Of a stretch of 39,018 nt of DNA, positions 16,158-24,425 are shown in pieces; position 1 is the first letter of the stretch; every line of letters begins with the position of its first letter. Location of the stretch: positions 1 to 39,018 of the forward strand of contig DKEW01000018.1 in assembly GCA_002452265.1 (NCBI GenBank), given 5' to 3'. The position numbers and the translations under genes are program-made. This DNA comes from Pelobacter sp. UBA6812. Lineage in GTDB: Bacteria; Desulfobacterota; Desulfuromonadia; Desulfuromonadales; Syntrophotaleaceae. The notes under the pieces were generated by a model. It was not told where the DNA came from, ran no database searches, and was given only the letters and a program-made list of their open reading frames with translations.

Positions 16158-17357
16158 ATGAGTGTTTCCGAAGGAAGCGTCTCGGTATCACGTTTGGTCT
16201 ACCTGCTTAAAGAGTTGGTCGAAGATAATTTTGTTCAGGTGATGGTCACAGGGGAAATCGCCAACTTTTCAGCGCCTTCCTCAGGGCATTACTATTTTGG
16301 ACTTAAAGATGAACAGGCCCAACTTCGCAGTGTCATGTTCCGATCAAATAACCGGATGTTGAAATTTGCGCCGGAAAATGGCATGCAGGTCGTCTGTACC
16401 GGCCATGTGTCCCTTTACCAGCAACGCGGAGAATTGCAGCTGGTGGTGGACAGCATGGAACCTTTGGGCGTCGGAAACTGGCAACTCGCTTTTGAAAAGC
16501 TTAAATCCATGCTGGATGCCGAAGGGTTATTCGACACCGCCCATAAACAACCTTTGCCTTCTTTTCCTCGAACTATCGGAGTTGTGACGTCACCAACCGG
16601 AGCGGCTATCCATGATATCCTTAATGTTCTGCGACGGCGCGGTGCAGGATTACGCGTCCTGCTGCGTCCGGTGCGCGTGCAGGGCGATGGATCGGCTGGT
16701 GAAATCGCGCAAGCCATTGCCGACCTTAATCAGAACGGGCAAGCGGATGTGTTGATCGTTGGACGAGGCGGTGGGTCACCGGAAGATTTATGGGCTTTTA
16801 ACGAAGAGGTCGTGGCCCGCGCTGTTTTTGCTTCAAAGATTCCGGTCATTTCCGCCGTGGGTCATGAAGTGGATGTGACTATTTCGGATCTAGTTGCCGA
16901 TCTGCGTGCACCGACACCCAGCGCGGCTGCCGAAGTCGTGGTGCAAGGGCGCCAGGACCTGGAGCGGCATGTCGATCACCTTATCATGCGTCTCAGCGGT
17001 CAGATGCAGGGACGACTTTTACTGCTCAAAGAGCGCGTTAACGGTTTGCAACGCCGGTTGCGGTCACCTGCTGACGAATTGCAACGTAAGTATAATAACC
17101 TGGAACAAACCCGCAAACGTTTGCATCTGGCGATACAAAAAGTACTCGATGGTGCCGCCAATCGCCTCGGCCTGGCTGCGGGGCACCTGCACGCATTGTC
17201 ACCCCTGGCTACCCTGGATCGCGGTTATGCTATTGCATTTAATGAACAGACCCAGGTTGCTGTTCGCGATGCAGGTTCTTTGCATAAGGGTGATCGCTTG
17301 AATATACGTTTTGCAAAAGGGTCGGTAATCGCCACGGTAGAACATATCGATTCATAA
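16158..17357 (+). CDS. xseA: exodeoxyribonuclease VII large subunit
   Basis: Large subunit (399 aa) of exonuclease VII, which degrades single-stranded DNA to oligonucleotides. N-terminal OB-fold (about 1-100, with GEIANFSAPSSGHYYFGLKD), then the catalytic domain with VVTSPTGAAIHDILNVLRRR, GRGGGSPEDLWAFNEE and SAVGHEVDVTISDLVADLR. A helical region and the conserved LDRGYAI segment follow near the C-terminus. It is somewhat shorter than E. coli XseA (456 aa) but contains all the main blocks. AGGA lies upstream of ATG 16158. The small subunit gene follows after 252 bp and has its own promoter. Confidence 0.95.
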   Translation: MSVSEGSVSVSRLVYLLKELVEDNFVQVMVTGEIANFSAPSSGHYYFGLKDEQAQLRSVMFRSNNRMLKFAPENGMQVVCTGHVSLYQQRGELQLVVDSMEPLGVGNWQLAFEKLKSMLDAEGLFDTAHKQPLPSFPRTIGVVTSPTGAAIHDILNVLRRRGAGLRVLLRPVRVQGDGSAGEIAQAIADLNQNGQADVLIVGRGGGSPEDLWAFNEEVVARAVFASKIPVISAVGHEVDVTISDLVADLRAPTPSAAAEVVVQGRQDLERHVDHLIMRLSGQMQGRLLLLKERVNGLQRRLRSPADELQRKYNNLEQTRKRLHLAIQKVLDGAANRLGLAAGHLHALSPLATLDRGYAIAFNEQTQVAVRDAGSLHKGDRLNIRFAKGSVIATVEHIDS

Positions 17358-17374
17358 ACACTGTTGAACTCTCC

Positions 17375-17475
17375 ATGAGACGGCTGCAAATTCGTTTGTT
17401 CGGCCAAGATTTTAACACTTTTTCGGCGCATAGCTAAAACCAGAAACCATCAAACGAGCTAAAATCTGTTCTCAT
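17375..17475. repeat. 101-bp element with inverted-repeat ends
   Basis: The left end reads ATGAGA (17375-17380), 11 bases, TCGTTTG (17392-17398). Read on the other strand, the right end gives ATGAGA (17475-17470), 12 bases, TCGTTTG (17457-17451). A second complementary pair, AGATTTTA (17407-17414) and TAAAATCT (17460-17467), also occurs. The element fills the xseA-xseB gap and encodes nothing. It resembles a small non-autonomous repeat, but only one copy is in the window. Confidence 0.35.
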
Positions 17476-17551
17476 ACGTCTTAATTTTCTTTTCGGCCCG
17501 TATAGACCGACAGGCCCCTGGTGGCGACTTTGAATTCTTTCGGGAAAACCC

Positions 17552-17581
17552 TTGACTCATCTTGCTGTCGGTGTGGATAAT
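17552..17581 (+). promoter_or_regulatory. promoter for xseB-ispA-dxs
   Basis: TTGACT (17552-17557), an 18-base spacer, then GATAAT (17576-17581), 28 bases before the xseB ATG. It explains how xseB-ispA-dxs can be expressed apart from xseA. Confidence 0.6.
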
Positions 17582-17609
17582 TGGCCGCGACTTTTTATGT
17601 GAGGTATCG

Positions 17610-17834
17610 ATGGATAAACCTACAACTTTTGAAGAAGCTCTGCGATCTCTGGAAGCTGTTGTCGAACAGCTTGAAGCAGGTGATCTCTCGCTGGAGGAAT
17701 CACTCGCCTCGTTTGAAGTCGGAGTGAAATGCGCTAACCGCTGCCAGGAATTGCTCAAATCGGTCGAAACACAGGTTGAAACACTTTTAAAAAAACAAGA
17801 CGGTTCTCTAGCCATTGGCAAATTTGAAGAATAA
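17610..17834 (+). CDS. xseB: exodeoxyribonuclease VII small subunit
   Basis: Small subunit (74 aa) of exonuclease VII. The family pattern is clear: FEEALRSLEAVVEQLEAGDLSLEESLASFEVG, then CANRCQELLKSVETQVETLL. The protein is almost wholly helical and of normal size. ATG 17610 is chosen over upstream in-frame codons because the conserved part begins directly after it and a promoter lies between. It precedes ispA by 45 bp, a frequent arrangement (xseB-ispA-dxs) in proteobacteria. Confidence 0.93.
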   Translation: MDKPTTFEEALRSLEAVVEQLEAGDLSLEESLASFEVGVKCANRCQELLKSVETQVETLLKKQDGSLAIGKFEE

Positions 17835-17879
17835 TGGTTTAATAGCCGTTTGATAAATTTTTTCTGTACTGGAGGGTTA

Positions 17880-18770
17880 ATGGATCTCAATGCCTATTTC
17901 AAAGATTACCGGGCACGTGTAGATAAAGCACTTGATAGCTATCTTCCCGGCGAGGAAGTGTTGCCTGCAAGTCTTCACAAGGCCATGCGCTATTCGACTT
18001 TTGCTGCCGGCAAACGTATTCGTCCCATCCTTATGATGGCAGCATGCGAAGCTGTTGGAGGAACAGTTGACGTTGTTATGCCAGCGGCCTGCGCCATGGA
18101 AATGATACATACATATTCGTTGATTCATGACGATCTTCCGGCTATGGACGATGACGATTTTCGTAGAGGACGGCCCACCTGCCATAAAGTTTTTGGTGAG
18201 GCGTTGGCTATTTTGGCCGGTGATGCGCTGCTTACGGAAGCCTTCATTCTTTTATCGCAAATGGGCGCCGATAAATCGGTGCCGCTTGAGGTGGCTCGTC
18301 GCGTGACCTCGCAGATTGCGCGCTGTGCCGGCTCCATGGGCATGGTTGGCGGTCAGGTCGTGGATATGGATTCCGAGGGCAAGGATATCGATCTGCCCAC
18401 CCTTGAATATATTCACACCCGCAAAACCGGCGCACTTATACTCGCTTCCGTTGAAGCAGGTGCACTTTTAGGTGGAGCCACCCAAGATCAGGTTGATGCA
18501 CTTGGGCGCTATGCCAAAGCGGCAGGTCTCGCCTTTCAGGTTGCTGACGATATTCTCGATATCGTGGGTGATCAGGCTTTGCTTGGTAAGGATGTCGGAA
18601 GTGATCAGGAACGTGGCAAGGCAACCTATCCGGCTTTGCTCGGGCTTGATGCAGCTCGTGACCGGGCCCGGGAGTTGCGCGATGTAGCGCTGGATAGCTT
18701 GTCCTGTTTTGATGAACGCGCTGAGCCGTTAAGAAGCATTGCCCACTATATCGTGGACCGCTCTTTCTGA
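17880..18770 (+). CDS. ispA: farnesyl/geranyl diphosphate synthase
   Basis: Short-chain trans-prenyltransferase (296 aa) that condenses isopentenyl diphosphate with allylic diphosphates, feeding quinone, undecaprenyl and other isoprenoid pathways. First aspartate-rich motif DDLPAMDDDDFRRG and second motif DDILD are intact, as are GKRIRP and the GGQVVDM segment. ATG 17880 follows GGAGGG (17871-17876) directly; this is better than the upstream in-frame codon. dxs follows 20 bp later, coupling precursor supply and chain elongation in one operon. Product chain length (C15 versus C20) cannot be read with certainty. Confidence 0.93.
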   Translation: MDLNAYFKDYRARVDKALDSYLPGEEVLPASLHKAMRYSTFAAGKRIRPILMMAACEAVGGTVDVVMPAACAMEMIHTYSLIHDDLPAMDDDDFRRGRPTCHKVFGEALAILAGDALLTEAFILLSQMGADKSVPLEVARRVTSQIARCAGSMGMVGGQVVDMDSEGKDIDLPTLEYIHTRKTGALILASVEAGALLGGATQDQVDALGRYAKAAGLAFQVADDILDIVGDQALLGKDVGSDQERGKATYPALLGLDAARDRARELRDVALDSLSCFDERAEPLRSIAHYIVDRSF

Positions 18771-18790
18771 GTGTGACGGAGGGTTTTATA

Positions 18791-20698
18791 GTGAGTTTAC
18801 TGAAAAAGCTACAATCTCCCGCTGAGTTAAAGAACCTTTCGGTTAAAGAACTTGAGGTTCTAGCTGGTGAAATTCGTGAAAAAATCATCGATACCGTTTC
18901 GACTACCGGTGGTCATCTTGCCAGTTCTCTGGGTGTTGTGGAGTTAACGATCGCTCTACATAAGGTTTTAAATACGCCTGCTGATAAAATCGTCTGGGAT
19001 GTTGGTCACCAGGCCTATGCCCACAAATTGCTGACCGGGCGACTTGACCGTTTTGATACCTTGCGTCAGCTTGGTGGAATCAGTGGTTTTCCCAAACGCG
19101 AAGAAAGCCCCTATGATGCTTTTGACGTCGGACATTCCAGCACCTCCATTTCCGCAGCGCTTGGGATGGCGGCAGCTTGTGACTGTCGTAAAGGAAATGA
19201 AAAGTTCGTCGCCGTCATTGGTGATGGTTCCCTTACCGGCGGCATGGCTTTTGAAGCTATCAACCATGCCGGGGATCAGAAAAAAAACCTCATTGTCATA
19301 CTTAACGACAATGAAATGTCCATCTCTTCGAATGTCGGCGCGATCTCTTCTCTGATCAACCGGAAAATGACTTCAGAGTTGGTGGTGCGTTTAAAAAAAG
19401 AGGCGGAAAACTTTCTCAGTCATGTCCCTCGCATAGGCAAGGACCTGCTGAAAGTTGCACGTAAAGCCGAAGAGTCCTTAAAGGGTTTCTTTACCCCGGG
19501 GATGCTTTTCGAGGCATTTGGTTTTGATTACGTAGGTCCGCTTAACGGTCATCGTCTAGAAACCCTGATCCCGGCTCTTGAAAATGTTGCGCATCTTGAG
19601 GGTCCGATTCTGGTTCACGTGGTGACCCGCAAAGGCAAGGGGTATGAGCCAGCCGAAAAAAATCCCAGTCTTTTCCATGGGGTGGGACCTTTTGACAAGG
19701 CCACCGGCGAAGTGCGCGCCTCTAAAGGGGGGCCGGCCAGTTATACCGGAGTCTTCGGCAGCACGCTTGCTTCCCTTGCGGACAAGGACGATCGAATTGT
19801 CGCCATTACCGCTGCCATGCTCGAAGGAACGGGGCTCAAGGAATTTTCAAAGAGATTTCCATCGCGGTTTTTTGATGTCGGGATTGCCGAGCAGCACGCT
19901 GTGACATTTGCCGCCGGTCTCGCCTGTCAGGGCATGCGTCCAGTCGTGGCCCTTTATTCGACTTTTCTGCAACGCGCTTACGATAATGTTGTGCATGACG
20001 TCGCGTTGCAACGCCTGCCGGTTACTTTTGCCATCGATCGCGGCGGTCTGGTCGGTGCGGACGGACCTACGCATCATGGTGTTTTCGATTATTCGTTCCT
20101 GCGGCATATCCCCAATATGGTGGTCGTTTCCCCGCGTGACGAAGTTGAATTGCAACGCGCCATTTTGACTGGCACGGTGCATGACGGTCCCCTTGCGTAC
20201 CGCTATCCCCGAGGGAAAGCCCTTGGTCTTAGCTTGCCTGATACCATTGAGCCTTTGCCCATCGGAAAAGGTGAAAAATTATGCGACGGCAACGATGCCG
20301 TGATCTTCGCCTTGGGCGTTGTATGTCAGGAGGCGCTTGTTGCTGCCGACATGCTGGCCGGAGAGGGGTTGTCTGTAGCTGTGGTCGATCCCCGCTTCCT
20401 CAAACCTCTCGATCGGGAACTTCTTGTCGCGGAAGCCAAACGCACGGGTATTGTGGTAACCGTTGAGGAAAATGTCCGTCAGGGTGGCTTTGGTTCAGCA
20501 GTTCTTGAGATGCTCTCCGATGAAGGCATTGCCGTGCCTGTGTTGCGTATTGGGTTGCCCGACCGGTTTGTTGAACAAGGTACGCAACAGCAACTTTATG
20601 CTCGCTACGGACTCGATGCCGAAGGTATTGCCGCAAGTGTCCGAAATTTTATAGGGCGTGATACCGCTGTACCCACCTCGGATGCTTCTAACGAATAA
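18791..20698 (+). CDS. dxs: 1-deoxy-D-xylulose-5-phosphate synthase
   Basis: Thiamine-diphosphate enzyme (635 aa) of the MEP pathway. It joins pyruvate and glyceraldehyde 3-phosphate to give 1-deoxyxylulose 5-phosphate and is the first step towards IPP. Seen: GHQAYAHKLLTGR, the ThDP/metal motif GDGSLTGGMAFEAIN, DVGIAEQHAVTFAAGLA with the conserved Glu, and the transketolase C-terminal domain (from about residue 495). The length is standard. GTG 18791 is preferred over GTG 18773 because GGAGGG (18778-18783) stands 7 bases before it. Last gene of the operon; a strong terminator follows. Confidence 0.96.
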   Translation: MSLLKKLQSPAELKNLSVKELEVLAGEIREKIIDTVSTTGGHLASSLGVVELTIALHKVLNTPADKIVWDVGHQAYAHKLLTGRLDRFDTLRQLGGISGFPKREESPYDAFDVGHSSTSISAALGMAAACDCRKGNEKFVAVIGDGSLTGGMAFEAINHAGDQKKNLIVILNDNEMSISSNVGAISSLINRKMTSELVVRLKKEAENFLSHVPRIGKDLLKVARKAEESLKGFFTPGMLFEAFGFDYVGPLNGHRLETLIPALENVAHLEGPILVHVVTRKGKGYEPAEKNPSLFHGVGPFDKATGEVRASKGGPASYTGVFGSTLASLADKDDRIVAITAAMLEGTGLKEFSKRFPSRFFDVGIAEQHAVTFAAGLACQGMRPVVALYSTFLQRAYDNVVHDVALQRLPVTFAIDRGGLVGADGPTHHGVFDYSFLRHIPNMVVVSPRDEVELQRAILTGTVHDGPLAYRYPRGKALGLSLPDTIEPLPIGKGEKLCDGNDAVIFALGVVCQEALVAADMLAGEGLSVAVVDPRFLKPLDRELLVAEAKRTGIVVTVEENVRQGGFGSAVLEMLSDEGIAVPVLRIGLPDRFVEQGTQQQLYARYGLDAEGIAASVRNFIGRDTAVPTSDASNE

Positions 20699-20721
20699 TT
20701 GTTTTATGACATTGATATTTT

Positions 20722-20751
20722 AAGCCGCCGGAAATGTAACCGGCGGCTTTT
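20722..20751 (+). terminator. rho-independent terminator after dxs
   Basis: AAGCCGCCGG (20722-20731) pairs with CCGGCGGCTT (20740-20749), ending in a short T run. It separates dxs from the biotin operon. The A-rich 5' flank may let it act on both strands. Confidence 0.88.
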
Positions 20752-20776
20752 CATTAGGACAATTCCGGAAAACTCA

Positions 20777-20808
20777 ATGTTAACCATCTATTCTGTTGTT
20801 GTTGACAA
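20777..20808 (+). promoter_or_regulatory. probable BirA (biotin repressor) operator
   Basis: Half-sites ATGTTAACC (20777-20785) and TGTTGACAA (20800-20808) are separated by 14 bases. Each matches the known bacterial BirA half-site (TTGTAAACC and GGTTTACAA) in 7 of 9 positions at the usual spacing. The right half overlaps the -35 box of the bioW promoter. BirA itself is not encoded in the window. Confidence 0.6.
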
Positions 20809-20828
20809 TCTTGTCGTGCACTGATAAT
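20802..20828 (+). promoter_or_regulatory. promoter of the biotin operon
   Basis: TTGACA (20802-20807) and GATAAT (20823-20828) have a 15-base spacer (16 if ATAATT is the -10). The -10 box ends 10 bases before the bioW ATG, so the mRNA leader would be almost absent. No Shine-Dalgarno sequence is visible. Confidence 0.55.
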
Positions 20829-20838
20829 TTTCATTCCC

Positions 20839-21636
20839 ATGGATAACACACTGTACAGCATACGCATGCGTTCTTCACGCGATGAGCGTCACATCTCCGG
20901 CGCTGAAAAACTTGCGACAGCGGCTCGTCTCGATGAGTTGGCGGCGGCTATGGTACGCAGGGCACTTCAACATGATAAGGGGCAGGCGGACAAGATTTTC
21001 CTGACCCTGGAAAAAGTAGATCCTGGACAAATTATGCATCTTGCGTTGCCGGATATCCGGACTGTGCGTGTTGAATCCGTCGATGAGGGCAGGGTGGCAG
21101 CGCTTTCCATGCTTATAAAGGTGGGAGTGTCACCCAAGGCAGCCCGTTTCGCTATGGATGCCATTGCAGGAGGGGCCGCGCCTGACGGAGACAGTATGCG
21201 GGGCGCCATGCTGGTGGATGCTGGATCCGGAATGCGTCTTGAAAACGATTTCCAGCGCGGTGTCAGGGTCTCGCGTATGGATCTAGATAATGCTGCCGCG
21301 GGACATCTTCAGCAATTATTGCAACCGGTCGGACTGGATAATTCGCATGTAAGAGAAGCTTTGGTGCTTGCTGCCAAAGTTTTGTATGCGCCCGGCATAG
21401 TTGCTGAATTGTGCTGGTCCGATGACCCGGGCTACACAGCTGGGTACATTGCTGCTCCCTGCTTGGGTTATGTGCGATTTCCATTGCTAAAGCCCCTTGG
21501 CGAACATAGAGGGGGAAGGGCTTTTTTTGTACATACCGAGGTTGACTTGGAGCGTCTTTATCACTACCTGGAAAAACAAGTGGTAATTATTGACCGTGTC
21601 GGACGGATGCTCCCCGATGAAAAGTGGTCCGCATGA
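20839..21636 (+). CDS. bioW: 6-carboxyhexanoate-CoA ligase (pimeloyl-CoA synthetase)
   Basis: BioW (265 aa) activates free pimelate with ATP and CoA to pimeloyl-CoA for biotin synthesis. Characteristic family segments are YSIRMRSSRDERHISGAEKL at the N-terminus, RGAMLVDAGSG, RGVRVSRMD and VAELCWSDDPGYTAGYIA; length and order match BioW of Bacillus subtilis. The ATG at 20839 is supported by the conserved YSIRMR start only 5 codons in. First gene of a four-gene operon under a probable BirA operator. It is notable beside bioH and bioC, which serve the other, de novo pimeloyl route. Confidence 0.93.
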   Translation: MDNTLYSIRMRSSRDERHISGAEKLATAARLDELAAAMVRRALQHDKGQADKIFLTLEKVDPGQIMHLALPDIRTVRVESVDEGRVAALSMLIKVGVSPKAARFAMDAIAGGAAPDGDSMRGAMLVDAGSGMRLENDFQRGVRVSRMDLDNAAAGHLQQLLQPVGLDNSHVREALVLAAKVLYAPGIVAELCWSDDPGYTAGYIAAPCLGYVRFPLLKPLGEHRGGRAFFVHTEVDLERLYHYLEKQVVIIDRVGRMLPDEKWSA

Positions 21637-22805
21637 ATCTGGAGCATTGGCAAAAAGCTCTCGACCGTTTGCGTGACGAAGGCATGTTGCGCAAACTGAA
21701 GGCTGTTTCCGGGGCTCAGCGCGATCATATTTGTTTGGATGGCAACGACGTTTTGCTGTTATGTTCTAATAACTATCTTGGCCTGGCGGATCATCCTGCC
21801 CTGATTGAAGCGCATTGCCGCGCTACGATGGAATGCGGCACAGGGACCGGGGCCAGTCGTCTGGTTTCCGGCAGCATGATGCTTCACGGGAAACTTGAAG
21901 AGCGACTGAGGCAGTTCAAAGGTACCGAAAGCGCCCTGCTTTTCAATGCAGGGTATGCCGCTAATATCGGTATTCTGCAGGGATTGATGGGGCCAGACGA
22001 TATTATTTTCTCCGATAGTCTCAACCACGCGTCGATCATTGACGGCTGTCGCCTCAGTCATGCCAGAGTCATGGTTTATCCTCATAAGGATATCTGCACC
22101 CTGGAGCAGTTAATGGCAAAAGAAGCACCGGTGAGAAAGGGGCAGTGGATGATTGTCACCGATGGTGTTTTCAGTATGGACGGCGACGTTGCGCCATTGC
22201 CTGAACTGGTGACATTAAAAAATCGCTACGACTGCCTTTTGATGGTCGATGATGCTCACGGCACCGGTGTGCTCGGTGAAGGAGGAAAAGGCACCGGGGA
22301 GTATTTGGGCTGCATGGCCGACATTGATCTTCATATGGGGACACTTGGTAAAGCTTTGGGGGGATTCGGCGCCTTTGTAGCCGGTCCGGAAGTGTTGATT
22401 CAATCATTAATCAACCGTGCACGCTCCTTCATTTTTTCGACCAGTCTGCCACCGGGCGTTGCTGCGGCTGGAATTGCCGCACTCGATATTGTCGATGGTG
22501 AAGAAGGGCGTCGGCGGCGGTTGCAATTGCAACAGCTTCGTAGTCTTGTGACCCGACGACTCGCGGAGTCCTTACCTATTGATACCGATGGCGTTTCGCC
22601 GATTTTACCGATTATCACGGGGGATCCTGGGCCGACCATGCGCGCCAGTGCCTGGTTGCAGGATCAAGGCGTGTTTGTTCAGGGCATTCGGCCGCCGACA
22701 GTTCCTGAAGGAAGCTGCCGGCTACGGGTAACCCTTATGGCTACCCATCAAGCGGATGATCTGCTGCGTGCCGCTGACCTTATACGAAAAGTTCTTGCCA
22801 CATGA
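21633..22805 (+). CDS. bioF: 8-amino-7-oxononanoate synthase
   Basis: PLP enzyme (390 aa) that condenses L-alanine with pimeloyl-CoA or pimeloyl-ACP to give 8-amino-7-oxononanoate. Alpha-oxoamine synthase motifs seen: SNNYLGLADHP near the N-terminus, a TGTGASRLVSG block, DDAHGTGVLGEGG with the PLP-contacting Asp/His, and TLGKALGG with the Schiff-base Lys (about Lys240). The ATG at 21633 overlaps the bioW TGA (ATGA), better than the GTG at 21624. Because BioF can take either acyl carrier, it could join the BioW and BioC/BioH inputs. Confidence 0.95.
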   Translation: MNLEHWQKALDRLRDEGMLRKLKAVSGAQRDHICLDGNDVLLLCSNNYLGLADHPALIEAHCRATMECGTGTGASRLVSGSMMLHGKLEERLRQFKGTESALLFNAGYAANIGILQGLMGPDDIIFSDSLNHASIIDGCRLSHARVMVYPHKDICTLEQLMAKEAPVRKGQWMIVTDGVFSMDGDVAPLPELVTLKNRYDCLLMVDDAHGTGVLGEGGKGTGEYLGCMADIDLHMGTLGKALGGFGAFVAGPEVLIQSLINRARSFIFSTSLPPGVAAAGIAALDIVDGEEGRRRRLQLQQLRSLVTRRLAESLPIDTDGVSPILPIITGDPGPTMRASAWLQDQGVFVQGIRPPTVPEGSCRLRVTLMATHQADDLLRAADLIRKVLAT

Positions 22806-23611
22806 CCATTATGAAATTTTGCCGTCTTGGTGACGGTCGCACTGTCAGCTATCGCGAGCAGGGGAAAGGTCCTACCGTTGTCATGTTGCACGGTTGGGGA
22901 ATGTCCTCCGTCGTATTTCAGTCTCTGATGCAACCGTTGGCCGCTTCATTTAGAATTCTGGCTCCGGACTTGCGCGGGCATGGCAGGTCAGATTCCGGGT
23001 CCGGTTACCAATTGGAGCATCTGGCATCCGATGTGGAGGAATGGCTGGAGATCGTTGGTTCGGAGGAAATCTGTTTATTTGGGTGGTCTCTTGGCGGGAT
23101 GGTGGCCCTTAAACTTGTTGAGCGGTTGGGTGCCAGGGTAAGAAAACTGGTGCTGATGTCGACCACACCTTGTTTTGTACAGCACGATTCCTGGTTAGCT
23201 GGCCAATCTGCGGCACAGGTTAAAATTATGGCACGGCAGTTCAGGCGTGATCCCTCTAAAACTTTGCATTCGTTTTTCATGCAACAGTTTGATGGTGAAG
23301 ACGTTGTTGACGAAACGCTTCATGCTCTTAAAGCTGAGATCCTGGATACATGTCCTGCTCCAGGCAAAGATGCCGGATTAGGTGGCCTTGAGACTTTACT
23401 CAAAACGGATTTGCTTGGTTGCAAGTGGCCAAATGTTCCTTCTTTGGTGCTTCATGGGGAATGTGACACTGTCATCCCACCGGCTGCCGGGAGGTACCTG
23501 GCTGAGCATTTGCCGAATGCACATTACATTCAACTTGATCAGATAGGGCATGCACCCTTGATCAGTCAACCGCATCATTGCGCCGTGGTGATAGAGGATT
23601 TTCTCACATGA
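22802..23611 (+). CDS. bioH: pimeloyl-ACP methyl ester carboxylesterase BioH
   Basis: Alpha/beta-hydrolase (269 aa) that removes the methyl group from pimeloyl-ACP methyl ester, ending BioC-dependent chain synthesis. Seen: oxyanion motif HGWGMS, nucleophile elbow GWSLGG (Ser), acid in HGECDTVIPP (Asp) and the His in GHAPLISQP. The identity as BioH rather than a generic hydrolase rests on these BioH-like motifs and on the position between bioF and bioC. It overlaps both neighbours by 4 bp (ATGA). Confidence 0.88.
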   Translation: MTIMKFCRLGDGRTVSYREQGKGPTVVMLHGWGMSSVVFQSLMQPLAASFRILAPDLRGHGRSDSGSGYQLEHLASDVEEWLEIVGSEEICLFGWSLGGMVALKLVERLGARVRKLVLMSTTPCFVQHDSWLAGQSAAQVKIMARQFRRDPSKTLHSFFMQQFDGEDVVDETLHALKAEILDTCPAPGKDAGLGGLETLLKTDLLGCKWPNVPSLVLHGECDTVIPPAAGRYLAEHLPNAHYIQLDQIGHAPLISQPHHCAVVIEDFLT

Positions 23612-24423
23612 GGGGCATTGATCGTCGCCAGGTGCAGCGTCATTTCTCCGTCAGCAGCGAAAATTATGATTGTTACGCGGATGTTCAGAAGAGGGTCGCG
23701 CAAAAAGTGGCCGCTCTGGTTCAATCTGACGGTCCCGGTCATGGCCGGTTTCTTGAGGTCGGCACGGGTACCGGGTATTTTTCTGAACTATTGACGCAAA
23801 CAAACCCAAATTTGCAACCGCTGGTATCCGACCTGGCCCATGGCATGACCCGTGTTGCAAAGCAACGCTTGCCTCGGTGCTGGGCCGTTGATCTCGACGC
23901 TGCTGCACTACCGATGGCTTCAGGGACTTTTCCTCTGATATGCAGCACCTCGGTTTACCAATGGGTGGAAAATCTCGCTAAAGCCTTTGGTGAATGTCTG
24001 CGGGTTCTTCAACCGGAAGGCGTTTTTATCTTTGCCTTGTTCGGTAATCGAACATTGTGGCAACTTAAAGATTGTTATCGCGAAGCGCTACTCCTTGAAG
24101 GATATAAAAATCCTGATTATTTGCTGACGTTGCCGACAAAAGCAATGGTAGAACAGTCATTGAGGGAAGGCGGGTTTGAAAACTTCCGTGTATGGGAAGA
24201 TGAAGAAGAGGAAAAGCACGCCTCGGTTTCGGGCCTATTGCGTTCCCTCAAAGGTGTTGGCGCACACAATGCGTCGCTGCGACGACCCCGCGGTCTGTCC
24301 TCCCGACGGGTCATGCATCGACTCGCTGAAATTTATGGACAGCGGTTTTCAGCGAGCGGTTCTTTGCCGGCAACCTATCATGTGATTTATGGCGTAGCGC
24401 GTAAAGCCAGGAGGAATGGTTAA
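23608..24423 (+). CDS. bioC: malonyl-ACP O-methyltransferase BioC
   Basis: SAM-dependent methyltransferase (271 aa) that methylates the free carboxyl of malonyl-ACP, so that fatty acid synthase can build the pimeloyl chain. Seen: N-terminal VQRHFSVSSENYD, typical of BioC; SAM motif I FLEVGTGTGYFSELL; and SNLVYQW-like STSVYQWVENLAKAF. ATG 23608 overlaps the bioH TGA. Last gene of the operon. Its stop is only 2 bases from the stop of the convergent rRNA methyltransferase gene, with no terminator between. bioA, bioD and bioB are not in the window. Confidence 0.92.
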   Translation: MRGIDRRQVQRHFSVSSENYDCYADVQKRVAQKVAALVQSDGPGHGRFLEVGTGTGYFSELLTQTNPNLQPLVSDLAHGMTRVAKQRLPRCWAVDLDAAALPMASGTFPLICSTSVYQWVENLAKAFGECLRVLQPEGVFIFALFGNRTLWQLKDCYREALLLEGYKNPDYLLTLPTKAMVEQSLREGGFENFRVWEDEEEEKHASVSGLLRSLKGVGAHNASLRRPRGLSSRRVMHRLAEIYGQRFSASGSLPATYHVIYGVARKARRNG

Positions 24424-24425
24424 AA

